From Pseudomonadota bacterium (lineage in GTDB: Bacteria > Myxococcota_A > UBA9160 > SZUA-336): a DNA stretch of 64,000 nucleotides. The stretch spans positions 54,039-118,038 of the forward strand of contig QJZC01000029.1 in the NCBI GenBank assembly GCA_003247575.1, in the 5' to 3' direction. Of this stretch, positions 28,125 through 37,262 are shown piece by piece (positions within the stretch are counted from its first letter, which is position 1; each line of letters starts with the position of its first letter). The notes beneath the pieces are model-generated. The model saw nothing but the letters and a program-made list of their open reading frames with translations. It was not told the DNA's origin and searched no databases. The position numbers and the translations under genes are program-made.

Positions 28125-30011
28125 CTAGGCGCGAGCAGGGGTCAGGCGTCCGTACACCGTCGTGAGCGCGGCGATGAGCTCGTCCGGCTTCGATAGAATG
28201 TGCCAGCCACCAGGACCGAACTGTGCAGGCAACGTATCCTTCGCGGTTGCATCGATCGCAAGCGCATGGGTCACGATCGCACGGTTTCGTGCTTCCTGAA
28301 CCGCCCGGCGGATGTCCGCAATTCCGTAGCGCCCCTCGTAGCGATCGTAGTCTATCGGTTTCCCATCGCTCACGAGCAGCAGCAGGCGCCGATCTGCGGC
28401 AGCTCTCGCGAGCTGTGCGGTTGCGTGCCGCAGCGCAGGTCCGATCCGCGTATAGCCCGTGGGCTCGAGCGCTCCGAGCCGGGCCGCAGCGATGCTCCAA
28501 GCATCGTTCCAGCCCTTGAGCTCCCACACGCAGCACCGATTCCGCGTATGTGAAGCGAAGGCGAGTACCTGCAGCTGGTCCCCGAGCTGATCGACCACCT
28601 CACCCAGGACGAAGATGGCTTCGCGCGAAACATCCAGCACGCGTCGATTGGAAACCCACGAGTCGCTCGAGAGGGAAACGTCCACGAGAACCGTCGTAGC
28701 GAAGTCGCGTCGGTGGCGCTGACGACGCACGTATACGCGTGGGTCGGGGCTCTTTCCAGCGCACCTCGAGACGTGGGCATCGACGACGGACATCAGATCG
28801 AAGTCCTCGCCATCGAGCTGGCGGTTGCGGGCACGCAGGCCAGACCGGTGCCGCTCGAGCCGCCGCCGCAGATCCCGAATCAGACGACGATGCTTCTCAC
28901 GGACGGCTCGTCGCCACTCGACATCGGCCCCCTCGAATTTTGCAGAATAAACCGTGCACCATCCTACGCGGTAGCGGCGAGTCCGTTGATCCCACTCATC
29001 GTATGGGATGCCTGCGGGCCCACCTTCTAGATCGGCTGCTTCGGGAATCGACAGCCCCAAGTTGAAGTCGCCCTTCAGCAAGGAGCGAGTCGGTTCCGAG
29101 GTTCGGATCAGTGCTCCGAGATCGACCTCCTCGAGCGCCTTCGAGTGCGCCTCCAGCTCATCCGCCCCGTCCAAGTCGCGAGCGCCGCCGCGGTAGGAAT
29201 CGAGCGCCTCCGCCTTCTCGAAGGTGTGGATGAGCACGGCATCCTCCTGCTCCTTCGGATCGAGCTGGACGCGTCGCAGAGATTCGGTCCGCGGCGCAGC
29301 AAGCTCGGTGGCGATCTCCTCGTTGGCTCGCCTATGCAAGCCCTCCAGCCCTGGGTCGGACGAGTCCAAGGCCGGCAGCCAGGCCCCCCAGATCAGAATC
29401 GGCGGGCGCAGACCCTTGCGCCGGACTCGTGCGCGCAGTGTCCCGACCAGCTCGCGATCGTCCCACGGGCGCTCACCTCGCAGCGCGGCCCGCTTCGCCT
29501 GCTCCCAGGCCCGGGCGTGAGAGGTCCGCTGGTCGTCCGCCAATGGTGCGCTCAGATAGAGCTCGACTGCAGCAGCGTGCACTTCGCCGAAGCGCGGCAG
29601 CAACGAACTCAACCATTCCACCGCTTTGGCACCCATCTCGAGCGAAGCGAGCTCGCCCTCCAATCCCTCGGGTGCGCGGCGCCCCCGCGTCAAGCGCCGC
29701 ATCCCCGCAGAGACGGCGGTGCGTACGAGATACAGTCGTCGGTTCTCCGCTCGAGAGTCCGCCAACTCGATCTGCGACGGCAGGAGCAGCTCCGCTCCAC
29801 GGACTCCCCCGAGCTCGCGTGACTCGAGAATCCGGATCGGCTCCCCGGCGAGGATCTGCGCGAGCACCTGCAGTCTCGGGCGCATCTCTTCTAAGGTGAC
29901 GGCGTGAAGCGATGGCTCTGGCCGACTACCCGACGCAAAGCGGTCCCAGAGCGCAAGCAAGCCGCGGAAGAGCCCCTCTTCCCAATCGAGCTCGAGACGC
30001 GGTCCGCGCAT
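28125..30011 (-). CDS. norD: NorD, VWA-domain activator of nitric oxide reductase
   Basis: 628 residues. The N-terminal two-thirds is helical and charged; the C-terminal von Willebrand A domain has the MIDAS motif DVSLSSD (DxSxS) in ATTVLVDVSLSSDSW and LLLLVSDGKPIDYD. NorD with the NorQ AAA-ATPase is needed to insert the non-haem iron or otherwise activate NorCB. Its ATG overlaps the norQ stop by one base (TGATG). It ends 50 bases from nirN, tail to tail. Confidence 0.93.
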   Translation of the reverse strand: MRGPRLELDWEEGLFRGLLALWDRFASGSRPEPSLHAVTLEEMRPRLQVLAQILAGEPIRILESRELGGVRGAELLLPSQIELADSRAENRRLYLVRTAVSAGMRRLTRGRRAPEGLEGELASLEMGAKAVEWLSSLLPRFGEVHAAAVELYLSAPLADDQRTSHARAWEQAKRAALRGERPWDDRELVGTLRARVRRKGLRPPILIWGAWLPALDSSDPGLEGLHRRANEEIATELAAPRTESLRRVQLDPKEQEDAVLIHTFEKAEALDSYRGGARDLDGADELEAHSKALEEVDLGALIRTSEPTRSLLKGDFNLGLSIPEAADLEGGPAGIPYDEWDQRTRRYRVGWCTVYSAKFEGADVEWRRAVREKHRRLIRDLRRRLERHRSGLRARNRQLDGEDFDLMSVVDAHVSRCAGKSPDPRVYVRRQRHRRDFATTVLVDVSLSSDSWVSNRRVLDVSREAIFVLGEVVDQLGDQLQVLAFASHTRNRCCVWELKGWNDAWSIAAARLGALEPTGYTRIGPALRHATAQLARAAADRRLLLLVSDGKPIDYDRYEGRYGIADIRRAVQEARNRAIVTHALAIDATAKDTLPAQFGPGGWHILSKPDELIAALTTVYGRLTPARA

Positions 30012-30805
30012 CAGAAGACCAGCGCGACGAGATCCCGCAAACCGTCCGCGATCTCTCGATCATCGGTCAGCGACTCTACGATCGCCGCTTGGCATGCAGC
30101 CCGCGGAGGCAGGCCCGCAGCGATGATTCGAGCAGCGTGCACCAGAAGACGAGTGGAGGGCGCCTCGGCCAGGCCCAGCGGCTCCACTTCGCGCAGCTTG
30201 CCTCCGAGCCGAACGAGCCGAGTCGCCAGGGTGCGGTCGATGCCCGTCTCGCCCATCAGGATCTCGCACTCCACATCCGCAGATGGATAGTCGAGCCCGA
30301 TCGCCAGGAAGCGCTGGCGTGTCGAGGGCTTGAGCTCCTTGAGCCCGCGCTGGTAACCCGGATTGAAGCTGACAACCAGCATGAATCCGGGCTCTGCCTC
30401 GATCTGCTCGTCGTGACGCTCGACGTACAAGCTGCGACGATGATCCGACAAGGGGTGGATCACGACGACGACGTCGCTTCGCGCCTCCGCGAACTCATCG
30501 AGGTACAGAATCGCACCTTGCCGAACGGCGCGCGTCACGGGCCCATCCTGCCAGATCGTTTCACCACCCTGAAGCAGATAGCGACCCGTCAGGTCCACCG
30601 CTGAGGTCTCGTCGTGACAGGCGACGGTAATCAGCGGCCGCCCGAGACGCGCGGCCATGTGCTCGACCAAGCGAGACTTGCCACACCCCGTAGGCCCCTT
30701 GAGAAGCAGGGGGATCTGCTGCTCGAACGCGCGCTCGAACACCTCGATCTCGTTCCCTACGGCTCGGTACCAAGGAGGTGCAGCCTCCTCGAGCTTATGC
30801 AGCAT
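30011..30805 (-). CDS. norQ: NorQ, CbbQ/NirQ-family AAA+ ATPase
   Basis: 264 residues: Walker A GPTGCGKS, Walker B ILYLDEFAEA, sensor ASTRLLVHAARI and the typical VACHDETSAVDLTGRYL loop. MoxR/CbbQ ATPases remodel their target with a VWA partner, here NorD. ATG 30805 (MLHKLEEAAPPWY) is preferred to 30880 because it matches the family N-terminus; it overlaps the norB end by 11 bases. Confidence 0.93.
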   Translation of the reverse strand: MLHKLEEAAPPWYRAVGNEIEVFERAFEQQIPLLLKGPTGCGKSRLVEHMAARLGRPLITVACHDETSAVDLTGRYLLQGGETIWQDGPVTRAVRQGAILYLDEFAEARSDVVVVIHPLSDHRRSLYVERHDEQIEAEPGFMLVVSFNPGYQRGLKELKPSTRQRFLAIGLDYPSADVECEILMGETGIDRTLATRLVRLGGKLREVEPLGLAEAPSTRLLVHAARIIAAGLPPRAACQAAIVESLTDDREIADGLRDLVALVF

Positions 30806-32147
30806 GGCGCAGATGCTCGGCGGCCATCGCTTCCTCCTTCGGAAGTCCGTACTGGATGAAGTTCCAGATGAACATGGCAATTCCCAGAGTCAACAGACAC
30901 GCCGCGAGGAGCACCCCTCCGAAGTGCACCTCGATCGCCTCTTGGACGGCGAGGAAGTCCATGCCGATCTTGCGCTCCATGTAGACCTGCGCAATTCCCG
31001 CAACGGCAAACGCTCCCGTCATGCCGAGCATGCCGATATTCGAGGTCCAGAAGGCCCATTCCGGTACCCACCCCGTAAACAGCTTACGGCCCGTCATGAG
31101 CGGCATGGTGTACGAGATGATCGCCAACACCAACATCGCATAGGCCCCCCAGAAGGCCATATGCCCGTGCATCGCCGTGATGATGGTTCCGTGCGTCCAC
31201 AGGTTCACCTGTGGAAGCGTGTGCGCGAAGCCCAGGAATCCCGCCCCCACGAAGGACATGATGCCGCAACCCACGGTCCAGAACAGAGCGATCCGATTGG
31301 GATGGCTCATTCCACCGCGCCGAGCCATCGTGACGGCGTAGAGCGCCATTCCCAGGAAAGCCAGCGGCTCGAGGGCAGAGAACACACCTCCGACCAGCAG
31401 CCAGTACTCGGGTGTACCGATGTAGTAGTAGTGATGGCCGGTGCCGAGGATGCCCGACAGGAACGTGAAACCGACGATCACATACAGCCACTTCTCGATC
31501 ACCTCGCGGTCGACACCCGTGAGCTTGATCAACAGGAAGGAGAGGATTCCGCCCATGATCAGCTCCCAGACGCCTTCGACCCAGAGATGCACAACCCACC
31601 AGCGAAAGTAGGAGTCGAGCACCTGGCTCTCAAAGGTGATCATTCCCGGCAGATACAGAAGTGCAGCGGCAACCAGGCCCACGAGAAGCACGCTGCCCGT
31701 CGTCGTAAAGCGCTTTCCGTTCCACGCCGTCATCCCGACGTTGAACAGGAAGAGCAGCACGTCCACCACCACGAGGTAGTCCAGCGGACGCGGGATCTCG
31801 AGAAACTTGCGGCCCTCCCAGTAGTTGAGGTGAAACCCGATGATCGCGATCACCCCCACGATGACCAAGGCCGCCCACTGAACGACCGCGAGCTTCTCGC
31901 TGTAGAGCTCGCGATCCGCCTCTTCGGGTACGATGAAGTAGGTCGCTCCCATGAAGCCGGACAGCAGCCAGACGACGAGAAGGTTGAGGTGCGTGGTCCT
32001 TGCCACATTGAACGGAATCACGTCGTGCAGGACATCGAAACCGAGATGGGCAAAGCCCATGATGAAGCCGTAGACGATCTGCAACGAGAAGAGCAGTAGC
32101 GAGGTCGCAAAGAACAGATATGCGACCCGTTGAGACTTGAACTTCAT
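30795..32147 (-). CDS. norB: Nitric oxide reductase large subunit NorB (cNOR)
   Basis: 450 residues, about 12 membrane helices. The haem-copper superfamily ligands are visible: RTTHLNLLVVW (low-spin haem b), WVVHLWVEGVWEL and GTGHHYYYIG (FeB His residues plus the Glu typical of NOR), and THGTIITAMHGHMAFWG (haem b3 and b). It has no quinol-oxidising N-terminal extension, so it is the cytochrome c-dependent type and needs NorC. It reduces NO to N2O in the inner membrane. norC ends nine bases before it. Confidence 0.96.
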   Translation of the reverse strand: MKFKSQRVAYLFFATSLLLFSLQIVYGFIMGFAHLGFDVLHDVIPFNVARTTHLNLLVVWLLSGFMGATYFIVPEEADRELYSEKLAVVQWAALVIVGVIAIIGFHLNYWEGRKFLEIPRPLDYLVVVDVLLFLFNVGMTAWNGKRFTTTGSVLLVGLVAAALLYLPGMITFESQVLDSYFRWWVVHLWVEGVWELIMGGILSFLLIKLTGVDREVIEKWLYVIVGFTFLSGILGTGHHYYYIGTPEYWLLVGGVFSALEPLAFLGMALYAVTMARRGGMSHPNRIALFWTVGCGIMSFVGAGFLGFAHTLPQVNLWTHGTIITAMHGHMAFWGAYAMLVLAIISYTMPLMTGRKLFTGWVPEWAFWTSNIGMLGMTGAFAVAGIAQVYMERKIGMDFLAVQEAIEVHFGGVLLAACLLTLGIAMFIWNFIQYGLPKEEAMAAEHLRHAA

Positions 32148-32156
32148 GGCGATCTC

Positions 32157-32846
32157 CTATCGCAATCCGCTGAGCCAGTTGACGAGCTCCGCACGCGTCG
32201 CGTCTGGAAGATTCAGATTGGGCATGGCCGTCCCCGGCTTGACTGCAGGTGGGTCCGCGAGCCAGCGATCGAGCTCCGGTGCAGTGAGCCGCGATCCGAC
32301 ACCGTCGAGCGCGGGCCCGACACTCCCTCCCGTCCCGCCTACCGAATGGCAAGCGATGCACACCTGCTGAAAGTAAGCAGGGGGAGCGCTGGTCTGCGCC
32401 GACGCTTGGACGACGAGTGACGGCGCCATCGCCAGATCGGGTTCGGGCGGGAACCCGTTGGTATCGATCTTTCCGATCCAGTCCAGAAAGGCGATCACGT
32501 CGCCGATCTGTTCATCGCTGAAGTCGTACTGAACCATGCGACGCTTTCCCGGAAACATCGCCTGAGGGTCACGCAAGAAGATCGAGATCCACTCCTTTCC
32601 TCGTCGTTTCACGACCTGCGTAAGCTCGGGCGCGTAGTAGGCACCCTCGCCGAGGATCGTGTGACATCCCATACAGTTGTTCGAATCCCAGATCTCCTTG
32701 CCCCGAGCCACTTCCGCCGTCAGTAGGTCCAGGTTTTGTCGAGCATCGACCTGCCCGAGCGTGTGGAAGGTGAGCCCCAAGAAGATCGCCGAAAAGAAAC
32801 AGGTTCCTCCAATGAAGAAGAGGCGCGCCTGCGACTTGGACAACAT
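32157..32846 (-). CDS. norC: NorC with a second C-terminal haem c domain
   Basis: 229 residues against about 150 in usual NorC. Residues 1-30 are the membrane anchor (LFFIGGTCFFSAIFLGLTF). The standard domain has CMGCHTILGEGAYYAPEL (58-75) and ends at the usual WIGKIDTNGFPP (~133). A short linker follows, then a second class I cytochrome c domain, CIACH (163-167) with GPALDGVGSRL and a PGTAMPNLN Met ligand. It passes electrons to NorB; the added haem could accept them from a periplasmic donor. GGGGAGAGA precedes the ATG. Confidence 0.93.
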   Translation of the reverse strand: MLSKSQARLFFIGGTCFFSAIFLGLTFHTLGQVDARQNLDLLTAEVARGKEIWDSNNCMGCHTILGEGAYYAPELTQVVKRRGKEWISIFLRDPQAMFPGKRRMVQYDFSDEQIGDVIAFLDWIGKIDTNGFPPEPDLAMAPSLVVQASAQTSAPPAYFQQVCIACHSVGGTGGSVGPALDGVGSRLTAPELDRWLADPPAVKPGTAMPNLNLPDATRAELVNWLSGLR

Positions 32847-32935
32847 CGCCAGTTCTCTCCCCTGAAAGCCAGTCCGCAGCTACGTCGCAAGGAACGGGCC
32901 AGCATGTCGCCCATGAGAGCGCCGGTACGCAGTCG

Positions 32936-32956
32936 TTGGAGCAGCCTATGCTGCAA
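32936..32956. promoter_or_regulatory. Candidate operator upstream of norC
   Basis: TTGGAGCAGCCTATGCTGCAA contains the inverted repeat GCAGC-CTAT-GCTGC, flanked by TTG and CAA as in Crp/Fnr-type sites, although the spacing is longer than the classic TTGAT-N4-ATCAA. It lies about 90 bases before the norC start. Crp/Fnr-family control of nor operons is common, but this site is only a candidate. Confidence 0.35.
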
Positions 32957-33109
32957 AATGTCTCAACCGAGAAGCCATGCCTCAGTACAGGGCAAGGATG
33001 CCGCGTCAGGATAGGTCATACAACGATGGCCGTACGCCCCAATCGGGTGTACTCCCCACATGGGCACAGTCGTGTCGACCTAGCGGGCAGAGCGCACTCG
33101 GAATCGGTC

Positions 33110-33290
33110 GGTAGGAGCGGGTTCCGAGTCCGGATCTCGCGCACCCATTCGAGCGCCTGATCCGCATCGAGCATACCCGCAGCGCCGGACCCCGCGATCT
33201 CCTAGCGGTACAGGTAGCCGAACACATTCAGCCTGGGGTTGATCGTGACGACGACCACGTCACCGTCGCGCGGCAGGGAGTAGACGTTGC
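33110..33290 (-). pseudogene. Remnant of a type B carboxylesterase
   Basis: On the minus strand one frame reads GDVVVVTINPRLNVFGYLYR, a TAG stop at 33202-33204, then EIAGSGAAGMLDADQALEWVRE. This corresponds in order to residues ~130-178 of the intact carboxylesterase at 62346-63875 (GDVVVVTVNHRLNLFGFLYL ... GMLDLIQALEWVRD). The nonsense codon, a small internal deletion, and the absence of the nucleophile Ser motif and both ends show it is a dead fragment. It seems to be a paralogue that was lost beside the nor operon. Confidence 0.8.
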
Positions 33291-33590
33291 GGCGCGAGCC
33301 TGGGGGAGCAACACTGCAGTGCGCTGCTCGGTCAGCCACCGCGCCGCAGCTCGCCCCTAGGGACCTTCCCTCGGACGGCTGTGCGCTGTCAACCTACAGC
33401 AGAATGCCCTCAACCCCGCTCCTTCTACCCGGAGCTACACAATCCTGCCCCATATCCCGACGCACGATGCCTCGCACCCAGCGGCGACGAGTTCTCAGCA
33501 GAAACGGAATCGAGCGGGCGACGTTCCGACGAGCGGCGCATCCGCAGGTTCTTCATGTGTCGGGATCGGGCGAATCGAGGAGAGCCACAC

Positions 33591-34451
33591 ATGAAGATCT
33601 CGATCGGGCTACCCACGGCGGTTCCAGGTGCTGCGGCCAAGTCATTCCCCGAGTGGGCACGCCGTGCCGAAGCAGCGGGCTTCGAGAGCCTGGGAACGAT
33701 CGGTCGTATCGCGTTCGACAGCCACGACGAGCTGATCACCCTGGCCGCTGCTGCAGCGGTGACGACGCGACTACGGCTCGCGACCACCGTGCTCGTCGCC
33801 CCCCCGCGGGAGACGGTCGTGCTCGCCAAGCAGGCCGCGACCTTGGACCAGCTGAGCGAAGGACGCTTCATCCTCGGGCTCGGAGCCGGTTGGCGAGAGA
33901 ACGACTTCGCCGCAACGCGGACATCTTTCGCCGATCGGGGGCACACCTTGACCGAACAGATCGAATGCATGCGCGGGATCTGGCGCGGCGCGGCTCCAGA
34001 TCCTTTGCTCGAGAACCTCGGCCCGCAACCGACGACCCCTGATGGCCCTCCGATCTGGCTCGGAGGCACCGCTCCTGCTGCGCTGCGACGCGCCGGCCGC
34101 TACGCCGATGCTTTCATCGCACCGCCCATTCCCGCCCCGATGGTGCAAGACCTGCTGGGGCAGGTTCGCGCCGCCGCGAGCGCACACGGACGACCCCCGA
34201 CACCCTTGATCGGCAGCGGCTACTTCGCTCTCGGAGGGGAAGTCGAGGCTGGGCGAGACGCGATGCGCGCCTACTACTCGATCGGCGGCGAAGCACTGAC
34301 TCGACAGATGGTCGACTCCATGCTGACAGACGCCACGGCGATTCGAGCACACCTGGCCCGAAACGCCGAGCTGGGCGCAGAAGAGGTCTTCCTCTGGAGC
34401 ACTTCCGCAAACCCCGACCAGATCGAGGATCTTGCCAGGATCGCTCTCTGA
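33591..34451 (+). CDS. LLM-class (luciferase-like) flavin-dependent oxidoreductase
   Basis: 286 residues of the bacterial luciferase-like TIM barrel: FPEWARRAEAAGFESLGT, ATTVLVAPPRETVVLAKQAATLDQLSEGRFILGLGAGW, PPIWLGGTAPAALRRAGRYADAF and a shortened C-terminal barrel. The family uses FMN or F420 for oxidation, often of xenobiotics. GAGGAGA lies nine bases before ATG 33591. It stands alone. The cofactor cannot be fixed from sequence alone. Confidence 0.9.
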   Translation: MKISIGLPTAVPGAAAKSFPEWARRAEAAGFESLGTIGRIAFDSHDELITLAAAAAVTTRLRLATTVLVAPPRETVVLAKQAATLDQLSEGRFILGLGAGWRENDFAATRTSFADRGHTLTEQIECMRGIWRGAAPDPLLENLGPQPTTPDGPPIWLGGTAPAALRRAGRYADAFIAPPIPAPMVQDLLGQVRAAASAHGRPPTPLIGSGYFALGGEVEAGRDAMRAYYSIGGEALTRQMVDSMLTDATAIRAHLARNAELGAEEVFLWSTSANPDQIEDLARIAL

Positions 34452-34682
34452 CCCCGTCGTGTCGAACCGCTCTCCACCAGCAGCGAGACGACGAGCTCCA
34501 TGCTGAGCGTGACGGAGTCGGATGTCGTCTTGAACGAACGGCCTTGCGCGTTCTAATCTTGCGCATGAAGCAAGCCGCTCACCGCTTGCCATCTCGTCCG
34601 ACGACCATCGGACTCTGCTCATGAACACGATCGATCGAATTGCTCGGCTGGCGACGAACGGCCAGCCGCCTGGGGGAAGTCC

Positions 34683-36047
34683 ATGCGCCATTGCATCGAT
34701 TCGGCCGGCACGGTCTTGCGTAGCCTCGTCGTGCTCGCAGCTCTCGTCTTCGCATTCTCAGCCAAAGCAGAGTCGGAAGGATCGCTCGAACGGATCCGGC
34801 CCGTCATCTTCGTGCACGGATCCTCGGGGTCCGGGGCCCAGTTCGAATCGCAGGCGCTACGCTTCGTCACCAACGGCTATCCGCAGGACTTCGTACGCGC
34901 GTTCGAGTACGATTCGTCGGCGATAGCCACGATTCTGCCCGATGTCCTGGAGCGCCTGGACGAGCTCGTGCTCGAGGTCAAGCGCGATACCGGCTTCGAG
35001 CAGGTCGACTTGGTGGGACACTCCCTCGGCACGTTCGTATCGCAGCTGTACCTCGGCTCGCCGGCGAGAGCCGCCAACATCGCGCACTACGTCAACGTAG
35101 ATGGCCGGGTCGCGGATGCACTGCCCGGAGGCGTACCGACGCTCGCCCTGTTCGCCGGGGCAGCCCGCGAGGTCCAAGGACAGATCGTGGGCGCGACGAA
35201 TGTCACCCTGCCGGATCAAGAGCACGTCGAGGCCGTCACGTCTCCCGAAGCCTTTCTGGAGATGTTTCGCTTCTTCACGGGGCGAGAGGCTCGCACTTCA
35301 CGCATCCGTCCATCCTTGCGCCGCTCCTTCCCAGTCTCCGGGCGCGCGGTGATCTTCCCCGAGAACGTCGGCGCGGACGGCAGCCTGCTGCTCGTATTCG
35401 AGGTCGAGCGGCGCAGCGGTGAGCGAAAGCGCAGCCTGTTCGGCCGCATCGCGCTGCCGGAAGCCATTTTCACGATCGACGAGACCGGAGACTTCGGCCC
35501 ATTTCGAGCGCGCCGCGGCGAGTTCTACGAGTTCGTGCTCCTGCGCGAAGGCGCCCGCCCGCACAGCTTCTACTTCGAGCCCTTCCTGCGGGAGGACCGC
35601 CTGGTTCGGCTCAACACCTCACGCCCCGGAGAAGGGCTCGCCGTGTTCGCCGATCAGAGCCCGGATGCCGTCGGACTGGCCATCAGTAGACAGAAGGAGT
35701 TCCGCGGCGATCGAGGACGACGCGAGAACGATCGCCTGCTGCTCAATGGCCGAAACATACTGAACCCCGTGACCGCACCGTCAGGCTTCGTGGGCGCTCC
35801 CGTTGCATTCTTCGTCTTCGATGCGGCAGCCGATCAGACGGACCACCTCGACGCGATACCCGATCCGTTCGCTGGAATTCCATTCATCAACGCCGTCGAC
35901 GTCTTTCTGCCGGCGAAGTCGCGCCGCAGTATCGACATCGTCACGGTCCCCCGCGGCGAGCTTCGGGAAGTCAGGCGCCTGCGCGTACCCGCACGCCCCT
36001 CCACCGAGGCTCGGATCTCCATCAACCTGAATGACTTCGAGCAGTAG
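34683..36047 (+). CDS. Secreted triacylglycerol lipase-like alpha/beta hydrolase with C-terminal beta domains
   Basis: 454 residues. A signal peptide (to AKA-ESEG) is followed by a hydrolase domain with VIFVHGSSGSGAQFE near residue 40 and the nucleophile elbow GHSLGT near residue 110; NVDGR and PDQEHVEA likely supply the Asp and His. After residue ~215 two beta-rich regions resemble the C-terminal lipid-binding part of AF1763-like lipases. It is probably exported and active on long-chain esters. A strong hairpin follows the stop. Confidence 0.82.
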   Translation: MRHCIDSAGTVLRSLVVLAALVFAFSAKAESEGSLERIRPVIFVHGSSGSGAQFESQALRFVTNGYPQDFVRAFEYDSSAIATILPDVLERLDELVLEVKRDTGFEQVDLVGHSLGTFVSQLYLGSPARAANIAHYVNVDGRVADALPGGVPTLALFAGAAREVQGQIVGATNVTLPDQEHVEAVTSPEAFLEMFRFFTGREARTSRIRPSLRRSFPVSGRAVIFPENVGADGSLLLVFEVERRSGERKRSLFGRIALPEAIFTIDETGDFGPFRARRGEFYEFVLLREGARPHSFYFEPFLREDRLVRLNTSRPGEGLAVFADQSPDAVGLAISRQKEFRGDRGRRENDRLLLNGRNILNPVTAPSGFVGAPVAFFVFDAAADQTDHLDAIPDPFAGIPFINAVDVFLPAKSRRSIDIVTVPRGELREVRRLRVPARPSTEARISINLNDFEQ

Positions 36048-36054
36048 CTCCATC

Positions 36055-36093
36055 CCTGGCTGCTGACGGCGATGCGTCGCATCAGCAGCCAGG
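36055..36093 (+). terminator. Hairpin terminator after the lipase gene
   Basis: CCTGGCTGCTGA pairs perfectly with TCAGCAGCCAGG (12 bp), and the loop holds a further GCGA-TGCG-TCGC stem. It begins eight bases after the lipase stop. There is no T-run. Confidence 0.75.
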
Positions 36094-36222
36094 AATCGCC
36101 CAGGCAGCGCCAAGAATCTCGACAGAAGCGCCGCGGTCGGCGTCGCTTCCGGCTTAGGTTCCCGCTGGTAATCGACTAGAGTGCGAGTAGATCAAGGTTA
36201 CTCGAGTCGTCAGGGAGGGACC

Positions 36223-37158
36223 ATGTCTCACTGCGTAGGCTTCAGAGGACTCTGGATCGCCGAGTTGGCTCTGTTCGGGTTGTTTGCGTTCGCTGCGTGT
36301 GACCCGAATCCTCCCGAGACCGCGGAGCAGTGCATCCGTTCCACAGGGACCGGTGCAACAGCCCCGGGTGCGGCCAGGGAATACACCTGCGCCGGATTCG
36401 AAGAGCGCTTCCTCTTGGCGATTCCACCCGCATGCGCGTCTGGAGGCTGCGGCTTGATCGCAGATCTGCCCGGCGCGACAGCACCAGCCGAGAATCCCAA
36501 TCTGGAGACCGGCTTGCGCGAGATGACGCGAAACCTGGAACAGCCGTTCATCGTGCTCGGCGCCGATCGGCCGCCCCAGCTCGTGTTCAACGCCGCCTCC
36601 TCGGACCAGATCTTCGAATTCATGCGAGTGGTCGCTACGGTATTCGACGTCGACCGAGACCGGATTCACATCGGTGGCTTCTCGAACGGAGGAAGCGTCA
36701 CCTTCGACTTCATCTGCGATCCGGAAAAGGCAGCCTTCATCGCAAGCGCCGCGCCACAAGCGAGCTCGCGAGCCATCGGTGGAGCTGCCGTCTGCCCGCG
36801 CCCCCTGGTCCCGGTGCTCTTCTTTACAGGACGCAACGACGAGATCGCGGGAATCGCGAACATGGATCGTGTAGCTGCGAGGTTCGCCACCGGGCTCGAT
36901 GCGGGCGCCCCGACGATCATCGACAGCAGCCCGATCGGGAACTTCGTACAGCAGCGCTTCGTGGGCACGGATGGAACCGTGTTCGAGCGGATCATCTACG
37001 ACAACATCAAGGACCCCGCAGCCGGACCGCCCCAGCTCGGCGGACATTGCTACGCTGGAGCGTTCCGCCCCAACCCGGGCGCGTGTACCGAGCCGGCCCC
37101 ATTCAGCAACGGCGAGAGGACGCTGACGTTCTACCTGCAGAATCCTAGACGTCCATAA
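36223..37158 (+). CDS. Lipoprotein esterase, PHB-depolymerase/feruloyl-esterase-like
   Basis: 311 residues. ALFGLFAFAACDPNPP is a lipoprotein signal (Cys at the AFAAC box). The hydrolase core has the nucleophile GGFSNGGS (GxSxG), VPVLFFTGRNDEIAG near the Asp, and GGHCYAG with the probable catalytic His. This LpqC/PHB-depolymerase type cleaves esters of polyhydroxyalkanoates or plant phenolics; the substrate is not assignable. GGGAGG supports ATG 36223. Confidence 0.82.
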   Translation: MSHCVGFRGLWIAELALFGLFAFAACDPNPPETAEQCIRSTGTGATAPGAAREYTCAGFEERFLLAIPPACASGGCGLIADLPGATAPAENPNLETGLREMTRNLEQPFIVLGADRPPQLVFNAASSDQIFEFMRVVATVFDVDRDRIHIGGFSNGGSVTFDFICDPEKAAFIASAAPQASSRAIGGAAVCPRPLVPVLFFTGRNDEIAGIANMDRVAARFATGLDAGAPTIIDSSPIGNFVQQRFVGTDGTVFERIIYDNIKDPAAGPPQLGGHCYAGAFRPNPGACTEPAPFSNGERTLTFYLQNPRRP

Positions 37159-37179
37159 GGCCACCCCTCGAACTCAGCC

Positions 37180-37206
37180 GAGGGCTGAGAGTCCCTTCGA
37201 GCCCTC
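37180..37206. terminator. Small bidirectional hairpin
   Basis: GAGGGCT and AGCCCTC form a 7-bp stem around a 13-base loop between convergent genes (esterase + and lipoprotein -). Confidence 0.5.
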
Positions 37207-37262
37207 GACGAGCGAGAGTTCCTAAGGCTCCAGGTTTTCCCTGGCCCTCGCCGGCCCCGTGG

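Larger units (their letters stand above)
32847..33590. other. Intergenic region upstream of norC and of the LLM-type oxidoreductase
   Basis: About 740 bases between divergent genes. It holds the norC promoter region with a candidate operator (32936-32956) and the remains of a carboxylesterase gene (33110-33290). No other gene was recognised. Confidence 0.6.

Noticed and set aside
30657..32099. Long plus-strand open frame (about 480 codons) opposite norB.
   Set aside because: The product is His/Gln/Glu-rich with no hydrophobic core, the complement of membrane helices. norB is certain.
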